Positions 46,427-54,071 of a stretch of DNA of 64,000 bases are shown one piece after another. The DNA is from an uncultured Eubacteriales bacterium (GTDB lineage: Bacteria; Bacillota; Clostridia; Oscillospirales; Oscillospiraceae). A model generated the notes under the pieces. That model did no database searches, was not told the DNA's origin, and saw only the letters and a program-made list of their open reading frames with translations. Within the stretch, counting starts at the first letter, position 1, and every line of letters begins with the position of its first letter. The position numbers and the translations under genes were made by a program. Location of the stretch: positions 32,713-96,712 of the forward strand of contig CAJKDY010000010.1 in assembly GCA_905198835.1 (NCBI GenBank), given 5' to 3'.

Positions 46427-47010
46427 GCCTCTTCAGCCTCATCTCCCTGGCCCTTACCGCCATTTTGGCGGAGAACTTCGTGCTGGTGAAGTTTTTGGGC
46501 ATCTGCCCCTTCCTGGGCGTCTCCAAAAAAACGGACACCGCCCTGGGCATGGGCATGGCGGTGGTCTTCGTCATGGGCCTTTCCAGCATGGTCACATGGC
46601 TGGTCAACGAGTTCTTGCTCATCCCCCTGGACCTCGCCTATATGCAGACGGTGGCCTTTATCCTGGTCATCGCGGCGCTGGTGCAGTTCGTAGAACTCTT
46701 CCTCAAGAAATTCATTCCCGCGCTCTACACGGCCCTTGGCATCTACCTGCCCCTCATCACCACCAACTGCGCCGTGCTGGGCGCGGCCCTGATCAACGTG
46801 CAAAACCACTATTCCTTTATCCAGTCCGTGGCCTTCGGCGTGTTCTCCGGCCTTGGCTTTACCCTGGCCATCGTGCTGTTTGCCAGCGTCCGGGAGCGGC
46901 TGGAGTTCGCCAAATTCCCCAAGGCCTTTGCCGGCTTCCCCCAGGCCCTTATCACCGCCGGACTGATCGCCATGGCCTTTATGGGCTTCAGCGGGCTGTC
47001 CATCGGCTGA
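46423..47010 (+). CDS. rnfA: Electron transport complex subunit RnfA
   Basis: Six-helix membrane subunit homologous to RnfE and inserted in opposite orientation. The 195-residue protein shows ILAENFVLVKFLGICPFLGVSKK and LGIYLPLITTNCAVLGAAL, in which LGIC and NC are conserved cluster cysteines. The start overlaps the rnfE stop codon (ATGA). Confidence 0.95.
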   Translation: MSLFSLISLALTAILAENFVLVKFLGICPFLGVSKKTDTALGMGMAVVFVMGLSSMVTWLVNEFLLIPLDLAYMQTVAFILVIAALVQFVELFLKKFIPALYTALGIYLPLITTNCAVLGAALINVQNHYSFIQSVAFGVFSGLGFTLAIVLFASVRERLEFAKFPKAFAGFPQALITAGLIAMAFMGFSGLSIG

Positions 47011-47037
47011 GCCCGGAAAAGAAAGGTGTGAATCGAT

Positions 47038-47886
47038 ATGGAAATCATCTATGCCTTATTGGTCCTGGCCGGGCTGGGCGTGGTGTTCGGCGCGGTGCTG
47101 GCCGTGGCGGGCAAGGTCTTCGCCGTGGAGGAGGACCCCCGGCTGGAGCCGCTGACCGAGGCCCTGCCCGGGGCCAACTGTGGCGGCTGCGGCTTCTCCG
47201 GCTGCGGCGCTTACGCCCAGGCAGTTCTCCAGGGCAAGGCCAAGCCCGGCATGTGCCCGGTGGGCGGCGCCGAGGTGGGCAAGGCCATGGGCGAGATCCT
47301 GGGCGTGGTGGTGGAAGAGCCCGAGCGCTGCGTGGCCCTGGTCAAATGCTCCGGCTTTGAAGGCCACGCCCGGAAAAAGTATGACTACGACGGCCTTTCT
47401 GACTGCCTGGCCGCCTCCCGTCTGCCCGGCGGCGGACCCAACGAGTGCCCCCACGGCTGCCTGGGCTTTGGCACCTGCGTCAAGGCCTGCCCCTTCGGGG
47501 CCATGCGCGTGAAAAACGGCGTGGCCACCGTGGATCATGAGATCTGCGTGGGCTGCATGAAATGCGCCGACGCATGCCCCCGGGGCCTCATCGTCAAGGT
47601 CCCCTACTCCGCCGACATCACCGTGGCCTGCAACTCCCAGGAAAAGGGCGCGGCGCTGCGCAAATACTGCGACATCGGCTGTATCGGCTGCATGATCTGC
47701 GAGAAGACCTGCCAGCACGACGCCATCCACGTGGTGGACAATCTGGCCCGCATCGACTACTCCAAGTGCGTCTCCTGCGGCCTGTGCGCCGCCAAGTGCC
47801 CCCGGCACCTGATCCGGGACGCCCGGCTCAACAAAGAGCACGACGAACCCGTCCCCGTCTCCGACAGCAAGTGGTCGGACAACTAA
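47038..47886 (+). CDS. rnfB: Electron transport complex subunit RnfB
   Basis: Ferredoxin-interacting Fe-S subunit of Rnf. The 282-residue protein has an N-terminal membrane helix (about 1-25), a four-cysteine domain (NCGGCGFSGCGAYAQ through MCPVGG) and a ferredoxin-like region with several CxxCxxC...C motifs (CLGFGTCVKACPFGA, CVGCMKCADACPRG, CIGCMICEKTCQHDA, CVSCGLCAAKCPRH). The 27-base gap to rnfA contains an AAAGGTG site. Last gene of rnfCDGEAB. Confidence 0.96.
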   Translation: MEIIYALLVLAGLGVVFGAVLAVAGKVFAVEEDPRLEPLTEALPGANCGGCGFSGCGAYAQAVLQGKAKPGMCPVGGAEVGKAMGEILGVVVEEPERCVALVKCSGFEGHARKKYDYDGLSDCLAASRLPGGGPNECPHGCLGFGTCVKACPFGAMRVKNGVATVDHEICVGCMKCADACPRGLIVKVPYSADITVACNSQEKGAALRKYCDIGCIGCMICEKTCQHDAIHVVDNLARIDYSKCVSCGLCAAKCPRHLIRDARLNKEHDEPVPVSDSKWSDN

Positions 47887-47901
47887 ACCTCTCATGACAG
47901 C

Positions 47902-47933
47902 AAACGGCCCGGAGCGATGGCTCCGGGCCGTTT
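47902..47933. terminator. Bidirectional terminator between rnfB and greA
   Basis: AAACGGCCCGGAGC-GATG-GCTCCGGGCCGTTT between convergent genes. Confidence 0.88.
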
Positions 47934-47969
47934 CGTTATTCTATGTAGAGACCGCCGTCCCCACAGAGC

Positions 47970-48473
47970 TCAGTATTGATTCAGCGGCGCGGAGCCGTCA
48001 TCGCTGCCCTTTTCAATGGCCCGGATGACCATGTCGTAGCCGTAGGACTTGTCCACCTGAATATGGACCGTCTCCCCCACCTGCCGGCCCAGCAATGCCG
48101 CGCCCACGGGGGATTCCTTGCTGATGCGGCCATGGAGGGCGTCTTGCCGGACGGTGGTGACCACCTGGTAGACCTCCTCGCAGTCATCGTCCGGCAGGTA
48201 GACGGTGACTTTGTCGTAGAGGTGGACGCCGTCGGCAGGGCCGGCCTCGGTAATGACGCGGGCGGTCTTGATCATGCCCTCCAGGTAGCGGATGCGGCCC
48301 TTGTTGCGGTTGAGCTCCTGCTTGGCCGCCTTATATTCAAAGTTCTCGCTGAGGTCGCCAAAGGCCCGGGCCACCTTCACCGCCTCCAGCTGCTGGGGCA
48401 TCAGCACCAGCCGCCGGTGGTCCAGCTCGGCGCGCATCATATCCAGGTCCTTTTGGGTCAGCTCGTTGTGCAT
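47970..48473 (-). CDS. greA: Transcription elongation factor GreA family
   Basis: Rescues backtracked RNA polymerase by stimulating transcript cleavage. The 167-residue protein has the N-terminal coiled coil with the tip motif ARAFGDLSENFEYKAAKQE (acidic Asp/Glu at the tip) and the C-terminal FKBP-like domain with SPVGAALLGRQVGETVHI. It lies 19 bases after the hexokinase gene on the same strand. A second greA may exist elsewhere, since this copy is not in the usual greA-lysS context. Confidence 0.93.
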   Translation of the reverse strand: MHNELTQKDLDMMRAELDHRRLVLMPQQLEAVKVARAFGDLSENFEYKAAKQELNRNKGRIRYLEGMIKTARVITEAGPADGVHLYDKVTVYLPDDDCEEVYQVVTTVRQDALHGRISKESPVGAALLGRQVGETVHIQVDKSYGYDMVIRAIEKGSDDGSAPLNQY

Positions 48474-48492
48474 GGGGATCCTCTCCTTTGTC

Positions 48493-49773
48493 TCACGCCT
48501 GGGCCAGGGCCGCCAGGGCCGAGCCGGTCAGATTGGGATTGGTACCCTGGACGAAGCGGCTATACAGCCCCAACTCGGGCCCCAGGGTGGCCATGTCCTC
48601 CAGCAGGTATTGATTGAGCAGTGGGCAGCGGTAGAAAGTGGTGCCCTCGGCGGCGATATTCACCGGCCTCTGAGGGTCGGCGGCCTGTCCGGTGGCGTCC
48701 AGCACGGCGCACAGCGTGGCGGCGGTAAGCCGGGCGGCCCGGCGGAAGAAGGCGTCCAGGATCACCATGACCTCGTCCTTATCCTGGCCGGTGAGAAAGT
48801 CCAGGGGATTGTTCTTGGGGTAGACCAAAAATTCGCTGACATCCTTGGCCTGCAAGGACTGGATAGTGCCGATGCGCACGGCGGTCTGGGCCGAGAAGAC
48901 TCCCGCCTCTGCCGCGGCGCGGAGGTAGGCCAACACCATGGGGCCCTGGTAGGCCCCGGAGAGGAGCTTTTCCAGCACCTGGTCGCCGGGATTGGCGGTG
49001 GTGGCGTCAAAATTCAGATCTACCAGGGACCGCTCCAGCTTGTCAAAGCCACCGGACTCCAGGTTGATGATGGTGGAGCCGGCCTTGGCCGAGAGGCTGG
49101 GGGCCTTGGTGATAGCGGCATTGGGGAAGGAAGCGCAGATGTTGGTCCCGGTGCCCAGGATAAAGCCCATGTAGTCGCCCGGACCGCCAACGCCCTGGGC
49201 CATGGCTCCCAGCTGGGCGGCCACGGTGTCGTTGATGACCACCATGCGGTGGTGGTGGGGCTTGCCCAGGCGCTCCAGCGCGGCGCGCAGGCCCTCGCCC
49301 AGCACAGTGCCCTCCGCCCCTACGATGTCAACTTCCTTGTCGAAGTGGAGCACCCGGCCGTCCAGGTCGGGCAAGATCTCGCAGGGGAAGGAAAAGCAAA
49401 AGCCGATGTGGTCAGACTTATCGGCAATGGGGGCCACCAGCGCCGCCAGGGCGTTGTAAAACTCCTGAGCGGTAAGCTGGCCCTGGGTGCCCAGCATGGG
49501 GACAGTCAGGAAATAGGTCTCCTTGGGCCCCTGACCGGGGACGAACTCCATCAGCGCCACGCGCAGATTGGTGCCGCCCGCGTCCAGCACGATCACCGGA
49601 GTGCCGCTTCGGGGTAAGGTCTCTGCAGAGAGGTAGGTGGGGATCATGCGAAGAGAGCTTTTCTCTCCGGCCAGCCCTGCCGCCATCTCATCCTGGAAGC
49701 CCTTCACCCACCGGCGAAACTCCTCCTCGGTAGCCGTCAAGCCATTTACCTTTACAAACTCAGCCGCCGTCAT
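48493..49773 (-). CDS. Hexokinase family protein (eukaryotic-type fold)
   Basis: Predicted ATP-dependent hexose kinase of the hexokinase_1/hexokinase_2 family, which is typical of eukaryotes and scattered in bacteria such as Bacteroidetes and some clostridia, rather than the ROK or Glk types usual in Firmicutes. The 426-residue protein has phosphate-1 VLDAGGTNLRVAL (62-74), the sugar-binding GFCFSFPCEILPDLDG, the catalytic-Asp motif VVINDTVAAQLGAMA and GFILGTGTNICASF. The length is close to that of a single hexokinase domain. AAGGAGG precedes ATG 49773. It forms an operon with greA; substrate (glucose, mannose or other) is not predictable. Confidence 0.88.
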   Translation of the reverse strand: MTAAEFVKVNGLTATEEEFRRWVKGFQDEMAAGLAGEKSSLRMIPTYLSAETLPRSGTPVIVLDAGGTNLRVALMEFVPGQGPKETYFLTVPMLGTQGQLTAQEFYNALAALVAPIADKSDHIGFCFSFPCEILPDLDGRVLHFDKEVDIVGAEGTVLGEGLRAALERLGKPHHHRMVVINDTVAAQLGAMAQGVGGPGDYMGFILGTGTNICASFPNAAITKAPSLSAKAGSTIINLESGGFDKLERSLVDLNFDATTANPGDQVLEKLLSGAYQGPMVLAYLRAAAEAGVFSAQTAVRIGTIQSLQAKDVSEFLVYPKNNPLDFLTGQDKDEVMVILDAFFRRAARLTAATLCAVLDATGQAADPQRPVNIAAEGTTFYRCPLLNQYLLEDMATLGPELGLYSRFVQGTNPNLTGSALAALAQA

Positions 49774-49808
49774 AGCCCCGACCTCCTTCAGCCGTTGTTT
49801 CTTCTTCC

Positions 49809-49837
49809 ATTATACCCGCAAACAGCCCGGAGGTAAA
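49809..49837 (-). promoter_or_regulatory. Promoter of hexokinase-greA
   Basis: Minus-strand TTTACC (49837-49832), 17-bp spacer, TATAAT (49814-49809), about 36 bases before the start codon. Confidence 0.75.
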
Positions 49838-49906
49838 GGCCATTTTTTCGTTCTCTTTGGGACAAGGACGGCATAGACTGTCCCATCACACCAAGGAGGC
49901 GGGAAT

Positions 49907-50806
49907 ATGGCCCAGCGCAGGCGTTCACGGCGAGGAGAGAAGCCCTTGACCCCACGGGAGAAGCGGCGGCTGGTGCAGCTGTTTCTTTCGCTGGGGGTTT
50001 TTTGCGCGGTGTTTTTCGGCCGGGGGTTTTTGCCCCAGGGCGCGGCGGCCCTGCGTGAGGTCATGGCTGCGGACACGGATTTTGAGGCGGCCTTTGCCCA
50101 GCTGGGACGGTCGCTAGAGCCGGAGGGCGACGTATCCCAGGCCCTGAGCCTTTTTTGGACCGGTCCCACTGCTCAGCCGGTCCCCACGCCGACGCCGACC
50201 CCTGTGCCAACACCTTCCCCCACCCCCGTACCGACGCCGGAACCCACACCGGAACCAACGCCTGAACCGACGCCGGAACCCACACCGGAACCAACGCCTG
50301 AACCGACGCCGGAGCCTACCCCGGAGCCCTCGCCGGAGCCTACCTCCTACCCCTATGACGGCCCAGACGCCCCCGCCAACGCCACCATGGCCTATGACCC
50401 GCTGGACCTTGCCGACACCGCGCCGCCTCTGGCCGATGGCGGCCGCCAGACCGACGTCTACGGCTGGCGGACCCATCCCATCTCGGGCGACGCCAACTTT
50501 CACCACGGTCTGGACCTGGGCGCGCCAGAGGGCACCCAGATCCTGGCCTTTGCCGACGGCGTAGTGGACTTTGTAGGCGAGGGGGACAGCTACGGAAAAT
50601 ACGTCCAGCTGCGCCACTCCGACCACGTCACCACGCTGTATGCCCACTGCAGCGAGCTGCTGCTGCCCAAGGGCACCCAGGTCAAAAAGGGCGACCCCAT
50701 CGCCCTAGTGGGGGCTACCGGCATGGCCACCGGACCCCATCTCCACTTTGAAGTCAAGGTAGACGGGATCTGGCACGACCCCATCTACTACCTGCCCAAG
50801 GCATGA
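49907..50806 (+). CDS. M23-family membrane metallopeptidase with Pro-Thr/Glu repeat linker, SpoIVFA-like
   Basis: LytM-type domain protein; its position next to an M50 protease suggests the SpoIVFA role of holding and regulating SpoIVFB. The 299-residue protein has a basic N-terminus, one transmembrane segment (about 22-40), a (P-T-P-E)n linker (about 91-146) and an M23 domain with zinc ligands His199, Asp203 (HHGLD) and His280 (GPHLHFEV), so it may be catalytically intact. AGGAGG precedes ATG 49907. Its stop overlaps the M50 start (ATGA). Alternatively it is a peptidoglycan endopeptidase. The linker is encoded by a 12-base-unit repeat at about 50230-50340. Confidence 0.82.
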   Translation: MAQRRRSRRGEKPLTPREKRRLVQLFLSLGVFCAVFFGRGFLPQGAAALREVMAADTDFEAAFAQLGRSLEPEGDVSQALSLFWTGPTAQPVPTPTPTPVPTPSPTPVPTPEPTPEPTPEPTPEPTPEPTPEPTPEPTPEPSPEPTSYPYDGPDAPANATMAYDPLDLADTAPPLADGGRQTDVYGWRTHPISGDANFHHGLDLGAPEGTQILAFADGVVDFVGEGDSYGKYVQLRHSDHVTTLYAHCSELLLPKGTQVKKGDPIALVGATGMATGPHLHFEVKVDGIWHDPIYYLPKA

Positions 50807-51360
50807 GGCGAGTCAAGATCTCCCCCGGCTTCTGGGCGCTGTTGGCCATGGTGTGGGCGCTGGAGCCGGCGCTGCTGGGGCCCACGCTGCTGGCCGCTTT
50901 CTGCCATGAGCTGGGCCACTGCGCGGCCCTACAACTCACCGGCAGCGGCGTAGAGCAGCTGAAGCTCTCCTTTGTGGGCGCGGAGTTGGTGCCAAAACGG
51001 CCCCTCTCCTACGCCGCCGAGCTGCCCACCGCCCTGGCCGGGCCGGGGGTCAGCCTGCTATGCGCGTTTCTGGCGGCCCGATGGGGCTTTTTCCTCTTTG
51101 CCGGACTCTCTCTGGCTCTGGGGCTATTCAATCTGCTACCCATCCATCCCCTGGACGGTAGCCGGGCCCTGCAGAGCCTGTGCGCGCTGATCCTGTCCCC
51201 CACCTGGGCTCAGCGGTTGCCCAAGTGGCTGGGAGTGGTCACCGCCGGGCTTCTTCTGGGCGTGGCGATACGGGTCTTCCTGCGCCTGGGCGGGCTGTCG
51301 CTGCTGGCCCTGGCTTTGTGGCTTTGCCATAAGAGCGTCCGGGCCCTATTGGACGGCTGA
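50803..51360 (+). CDS. M50-family intramembrane metalloprotease, SpoIVFB-like
   Basis: Site-2-type protease predicted to cut within the membrane; SpoIVFB releases sigma-K from its pro-form. The 185-residue, strongly hydrophobic protein has HELGH (His35, Glu36, His39) in FCHELGHC and the second metal motif FNLLPIHPLDG (Asp118). It is shorter than B. subtilis SpoIVFB because the C-terminal CBS domain is missing. Coupling to the M23 gene reproduces the spoIVFA-spoIVFB order. Pro-sigK is in the same window (8696-9379), giving a likely substrate. Another M50 function cannot be excluded. Confidence 0.85.
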   Translation: MRRVKISPGFWALLAMVWALEPALLGPTLLAAFCHELGHCAALQLTGSGVEQLKLSFVGAELVPKRPLSYAAELPTALAGPGVSLLCAFLAARWGFFLFAGLSLALGLFNLLPIHPLDGSRALQSLCALILSPTWAQRLPKWLGVVTAGLLLGVAIRVFLRLGGLSLLALALWLCHKSVRALLDG

Positions 51361-51371
51361 AAAACTCCAGT

Positions 51372-51452
51372 CCCATTTCACAAAAACCCCTTGGCTTTTT
51401 ATGCTAGGCTCTGCATAGCGCTTCCTTCCCCCATCTCACAAAAACTCCTTGA
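51372..51452 (+). repeat. Imperfect direct repeat upstream of the aldolase gene
   Basis: A 23-base segment beginning CCCATTTCACAAAAAC at 51372 recurs at 51430 as CCCATCTCACAAAAAC, 58 bases apart, with few mismatches. Each copy ends in a TTGGCT or TTGACA that could act as a -35 box, so the promoter region appears to have been duplicated. Confidence 0.6.
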
Positions 51453-51477
51453 CATTTTGCGGGAAAACCCGCAAAAT
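51449..51477 (+). promoter_or_regulatory. Promoter with embedded operator palindrome for aldolase-asnA
   Basis: TTGACA (51449-51454) and CAAAAT (51472-51477) are 17 bp apart, and a perfect inverted repeat ATTTTGCGGG-AAAA-CCCGCAAAAT (51454-51477) fills the spacer and -10 box. This is the placement expected of a repressor operator. The cognate regulator is unknown. Confidence 0.65.
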
Positions 51478-51513
51478 AGAGGGAGCATAAAGCGATGGGA
51501 AGGAGGGGTCGAT

Positions 51514-52173
51514 ATGTTATTGCTGGATGCCCGTGAGCAGGTATCCCACTACGGCAGAGAACTGCTCCGCCGCGGGCTCACCACCAGCTCCTTCGGCAAC
51601 CTCAGCGTATACGTCCCCGAGGCCAAGGTCATGGTCATCTCCCCCTCAGGGCTGGAATATGACAAGATCAGTCCTCAGGACGTGAGCGTTGTCACCATGG
51701 ACGGCGTGGTTCTGGACGGCGAACGCAAGCCCTCCAGCGAGATCGATCTCCACCGGGTCTTCTACCAGCACGACCCCGACATCGGCGCCGTGGTCCACAC
51801 CCACTCCACCTACGCCACTCTTATGGCCTGCCTGGGTCTGCCTTTGGAGCCCATCCACTACCTCATCGCCTACGCAGGGACCATGGAGGTCCCCTGCATC
51901 CCCTACTACCCCTTCGGCACCAAAGAACTGGCCCAGGCCGCCTATGCCGCCATGGGCAAGGGTCGGGCGGTGCTGCTGGGCGGTCACGGCCTGGTGTGTA
52001 TCGGCCCCGATCTGCCCTTTGCCATGGACGTGGCCGAGCAGCTGGAGTTTTTGGCACAGCTGTGTTACCGGGCCCATGCGGTGGGCGGCGGGGTCAAGCT
52101 CACGGCAAAGCAGCTGGAAAGCGCCTTTGAGGCGGTAAAAAGCTATCATTCCTCCACAGAAAGGAAGTCCTGA
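51514..52173 (+). CDS. Class II aldolase/adducin family protein (L-fuculose-phosphate-aldolase-like)
   Basis: Zinc-dependent aldolase acting on a sugar phosphate such as fuculose-1-P, rhamnulose-1-P or ribulose-5-P. The 219-residue protein has the catalytic Glu76 (SSEIDLH) and zinc ligands His95, His97 (VVHTHSTYA) and His158 (GGHGLVC), at nearly the positions of E. coli FucA. ATG 51514 lies 5 bases after AGGAGGGG; the frame opening at 51391 is not needed. asnA follows 2 bases later. No sugar kinase or isomerase is adjacent, so the substrate is open. Confidence 0.88.
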   Translation: MLLLDAREQVSHYGRELLRRGLTTSSFGNLSVYVPEAKVMVISPSGLEYDKISPQDVSVVTMDGVVLDGERKPSSEIDLHRVFYQHDPDIGAVVHTHSTYATLMACLGLPLEPIHYLIAYAGTMEVPCIPYYPFGTKELAQAAYAAMGKGRAVLLGGHGLVCIGPDLPFAMDVAEQLEFLAQLCYRAHAVGGGVKLTAKQLESAFEAVKSYHSSTERKS

Positions 52174-52175
52174 TC

Positions 52176-53189
52176 ATGCCCCAGTCTGTCATTCCCGCGG
52201 GGTACGCCCCCCTTTTGAACCTCTACGACACCCAGCGGGCCATCTCGCTCTTGAAGCGCCTGTTTGAGGACAATCTGGCTGTGGCTCTGCGGCTGCGGCG
52301 GGTGTCCGCCCCCCTGTTCGTCGAGGCCGCCACCGGCCTCAACGACGACCTCAACGGTGTGGAGCGGCCCGTTTCCTTTGACGTCCCCGCCGCCGGGCGG
52401 GACGCCCAGGTGGTCCACTCCCTGGCCAAGTGGAAGCGTCTGGCCCTGAAGCGCTACCAGTTCTCCGTGGGCGAGGGGCTCTACACCGACATGAACGCCA
52501 TCCGCCGGGACGAGGAGCCGGACAACCTCCACTCCATCTATGTGGATCAGTGGGACTGGGAGAAGATCATCGCCCCCCGGGACCGGAACGAGGAATATTT
52601 AAAGGAGACCGTCCGCTCCATCGTCAAGGCCGCCGCCGACACCCAGGCCACGATGCGCTCGGTCTACCCCCAGCTCACCGTTCTGCCCGTCCTGGATACC
52701 GAGGTCTCTTTTGTCACCGCCCAGGCCCTGGAGGACAAGTGGCCCGATCTGACCCCCAAGGAGCGGGAGAACGCCTGGGTCAAGGATCACCCCACCACCT
52801 TCCTCATGGGCATCGGCGGCGCGTTGCGCTCGGGCAAACCCCACGACGGCCGTGCCCCGGACTATGACGACTGGGCGCTCAACGGCGACATTCTGGTGTG
52901 GAACAACGTCCTGGGCTGCGCCTTTGAGCTCTCCAGCATGGGCATCCGGGTCAGCCCGGAGTCCCTGGATAAGCAACTGGCCGTCGCCGGGTGCGACGAC
53001 CGCCGGGGCCTTCCCTTCCACAAGGCCCTGCTGGCCGGGGAACTGCCCCTCACCATGGGCGGCGGCATCGGCCAGTCCCGGATGTCCATGTTTTTGCTTG
53101 GCAAGGCCCACATCGGCGAGGTCCAGGCCAGCATCTGGGACCGGCACACCATGGACACCTGCCAGGCCGCCGGGGTCATCCTCCTCTGA
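52176..53189 (+). CDS. asnA: Aspartate-ammonia ligase (asparagine synthetase A)
   Basis: Forms asparagine from aspartate, ammonium and ATP; a class II-aaRS-fold enzyme. The 337-residue protein has the family length and motifs: VSAPLFVEAATGLNDDLNGVERPVSFD, VVHSLAKWKRLALKRY, GLYTDMNAIRRDE, YVDQWDWEKII and the C-terminal GGGIGQSRMSMFLLGKAHIGEVQASIW. It is translationally close to the aldolase (2-base gap), an unexpected partner. A tRNA-Leu gene follows. Confidence 0.97.
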   Translation: MPQSVIPAGYAPLLNLYDTQRAISLLKRLFEDNLAVALRLRRVSAPLFVEAATGLNDDLNGVERPVSFDVPAAGRDAQVVHSLAKWKRLALKRYQFSVGEGLYTDMNAIRRDEEPDNLHSIYVDQWDWEKIIAPRDRNEEYLKETVRSIVKAAADTQATMRSVYPQLTVLPVLDTEVSFVTAQALEDKWPDLTPKERENAWVKDHPTTFLMGIGGALRSGKPHDGRAPDYDDWALNGDILVWNNVLGCAFELSSMGIRVSPESLDKQLAVAGCDDRRGLPFHKALLAGELPLTMGGGIGQSRMSMFLLGKAHIGEVQASIWDRHTMDTCQAAGVILL

Positions 53190-53205
53190 TTTTTTCCAAA
53201 ACCCC

Positions 53206-53234
53206 TTGCGCATAGCGAGAAAATGCGTTATAAT
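53206..53234 (+). promoter_or_regulatory. Promoter of tRNA-Leu
   Basis: TTGCGC at 53206-53211, 17-bp spacer, TATAAT at 53229-53234, 22 bases before the tRNA. Confidence 0.7.
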
Positions 53235-53256
53235 GTCTGCCAGTGACTATACACTT

Positions 53257-53343
53257 GCCGGTGTGTTGGAATTGGTAGACGAGACGGACTCAAAATCCGT
53301 TGTCAGCGATGGCGTGTGGGTTCGAGTCCCACCACCGGCACCA
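53257..53343 (+). tRNA. tRNA-Leu (anticodon CAA)
   Basis: An 87-base class II tRNA: acceptor GCCGGTG/CACCGGC, anticodon stem with loop CTCAAAA (anticodon CAA), a long variable arm (TTGTCAGCGATGGCG region), T arm GGGTTCGAGTCCC, discriminator A and encoded CCA. Confidence 0.95.
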
Positions 53344-53375
53344 AAAAAAGAGAGCCCTATGGGCTCTCTTTTTTG
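53344..53375 (+). terminator. Terminator of tRNA-Leu
   Basis: AAAAAAGAGAGCCC-TAT-GGGCTCTCTTTTTT directly follows the CCA end. Confidence 0.9.
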
Positions 53376-53400
53376 ATTTCGGCCCTATACATAGATAAGA

Positions 53401-53433
53401 AGCCTCCCGCCGGATGGGCGGGAGGCTCGTTTG
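53401..53433 (-). terminator. Terminator of the DUF6465 gene
   Basis: Minus strand: an AGCCTCCCGCC/GGCGGGAGGCT stem followed by TTCTTAT. The T-run is weak, so confidence is moderate. Confidence 0.6.
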
Positions 53434-53455
53434 TTATCTGCTATCTTTCGGGGGC

Positions 53456-53905
53456 TTACAGCTCCACAGCGCCGCCCTTGCCGTCCACGACAAAGTAGGC
53501 CTTGCCGTCCTCGGGCTTGACGTAGATCTCCACCTTCTTGGCGGTCTTCTTGCCAGCGGCGGCCAGGACCTTGGCCTTGACGTCGGCCACGTTCCACTCC
53601 GCGCCGCCCAGCTGGAGAACGATCACGTCCTCAGTCTTGGCAGCGGCCTTGGGGGCGGCGGCCTTCTTGGCGGGGGCCTTCTTCGCGGCGGGCTTCTTAG
53701 CGGCGGCCTTGGGAGCGGCCTTCTTGGCAGCGGCCTTGGGGGCGGCCTTCTTCGCGGCGGGCTTCTTAGCAGCGGGCTTCTTGGCCTCGACCTTCTTGGC
53801 AGGCTCAGCCTTCACGGCGGGAGCGGCAGCCTTGGGGGCCTCGACCTTCGCGGCGGGAGCCGCGGCGGCGACCACAGGGGTCTTCTTCTCTTCGGGCTTG
53901 ATCAT
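53456..53905 (-). CDS. Histone-H1-like Ala/Lys-rich protein with C-terminal DUF6465-type domain
   Basis: The 149-residue protein has a long Ala/Lys/Pro-rich low-complexity tail (about residues 1-90, repeats of KKPAAKKAAPKAAA type) like histone H1 and bacterial nucleoid proteins, then a compact C-terminal domain (about 92-149) with VIVLQLGGAEWNVADVKAKVLAAAG and VEIYVKPEDGKAYFVVDGKGG, recognised as DUF6465-like. Nucleic-acid binding is likely from charge; the domain's role is unknown. ATG 53905 is preferred because GGAGGTAAT precedes it; the upstream TTG at 53920 sits in that site. It has its own promoter. Confidence 0.8.
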   Translation of the reverse strand: MIKPEEKKTPVVAAAAPAAKVEAPKAAAPAVKAEPAKKVEAKKPAAKKPAAKKAAPKAAAKKAAPKAAAKKPAAKKAPAKKAAAPKAAAKTEDVIVLQLGGAEWNVADVKAKVLAAAGKKTAKKVEIYVKPEDGKAYFVVDGKGGAVEL

Positions 53906-53970
53906 TTGTATTACCTCCAAAAAATTGTGTTCGGTTGCGATGCCAGTCGTTCTGGTACTTACAATCGGTC

Positions 53971-53999
53971 ATTTTAGCACAATATTTTCTATTCGTCAA
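53971..53999 (-). promoter_or_regulatory. Promoter of the DUF6465 gene
   Basis: Minus-strand TTGACG (53999-53994), 17-bp spacer, TAAAAT (53976-53971), giving a leader of about 55-60 bases. Confidence 0.72.
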
Positions 54000-54027
54000 C
54001 CCAGTTCGCTGAAAAGGTACAAACGGC

Positions 54028-54065
54028 AAAAAAACGCACCCGGTCAGCATGACGCTGACCGGGTG
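54028..54065 (-). terminator. Terminator of metNIQ
   Basis: Minus strand: CACCCGGTCAGC pairs with GCTGACCGGGTG, followed by CGTTTTTTT, 7 bases after the metQ stop. Confidence 0.9.
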
Positions 54066-54071
54066 GCGAAT

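Noticed and set aside
50225..50345. CRISPR-like short repeats
   Set aside because: The repeats are in frame and encode the Pro-Thr-Glu linker of the M23 protein, without unique spacers.
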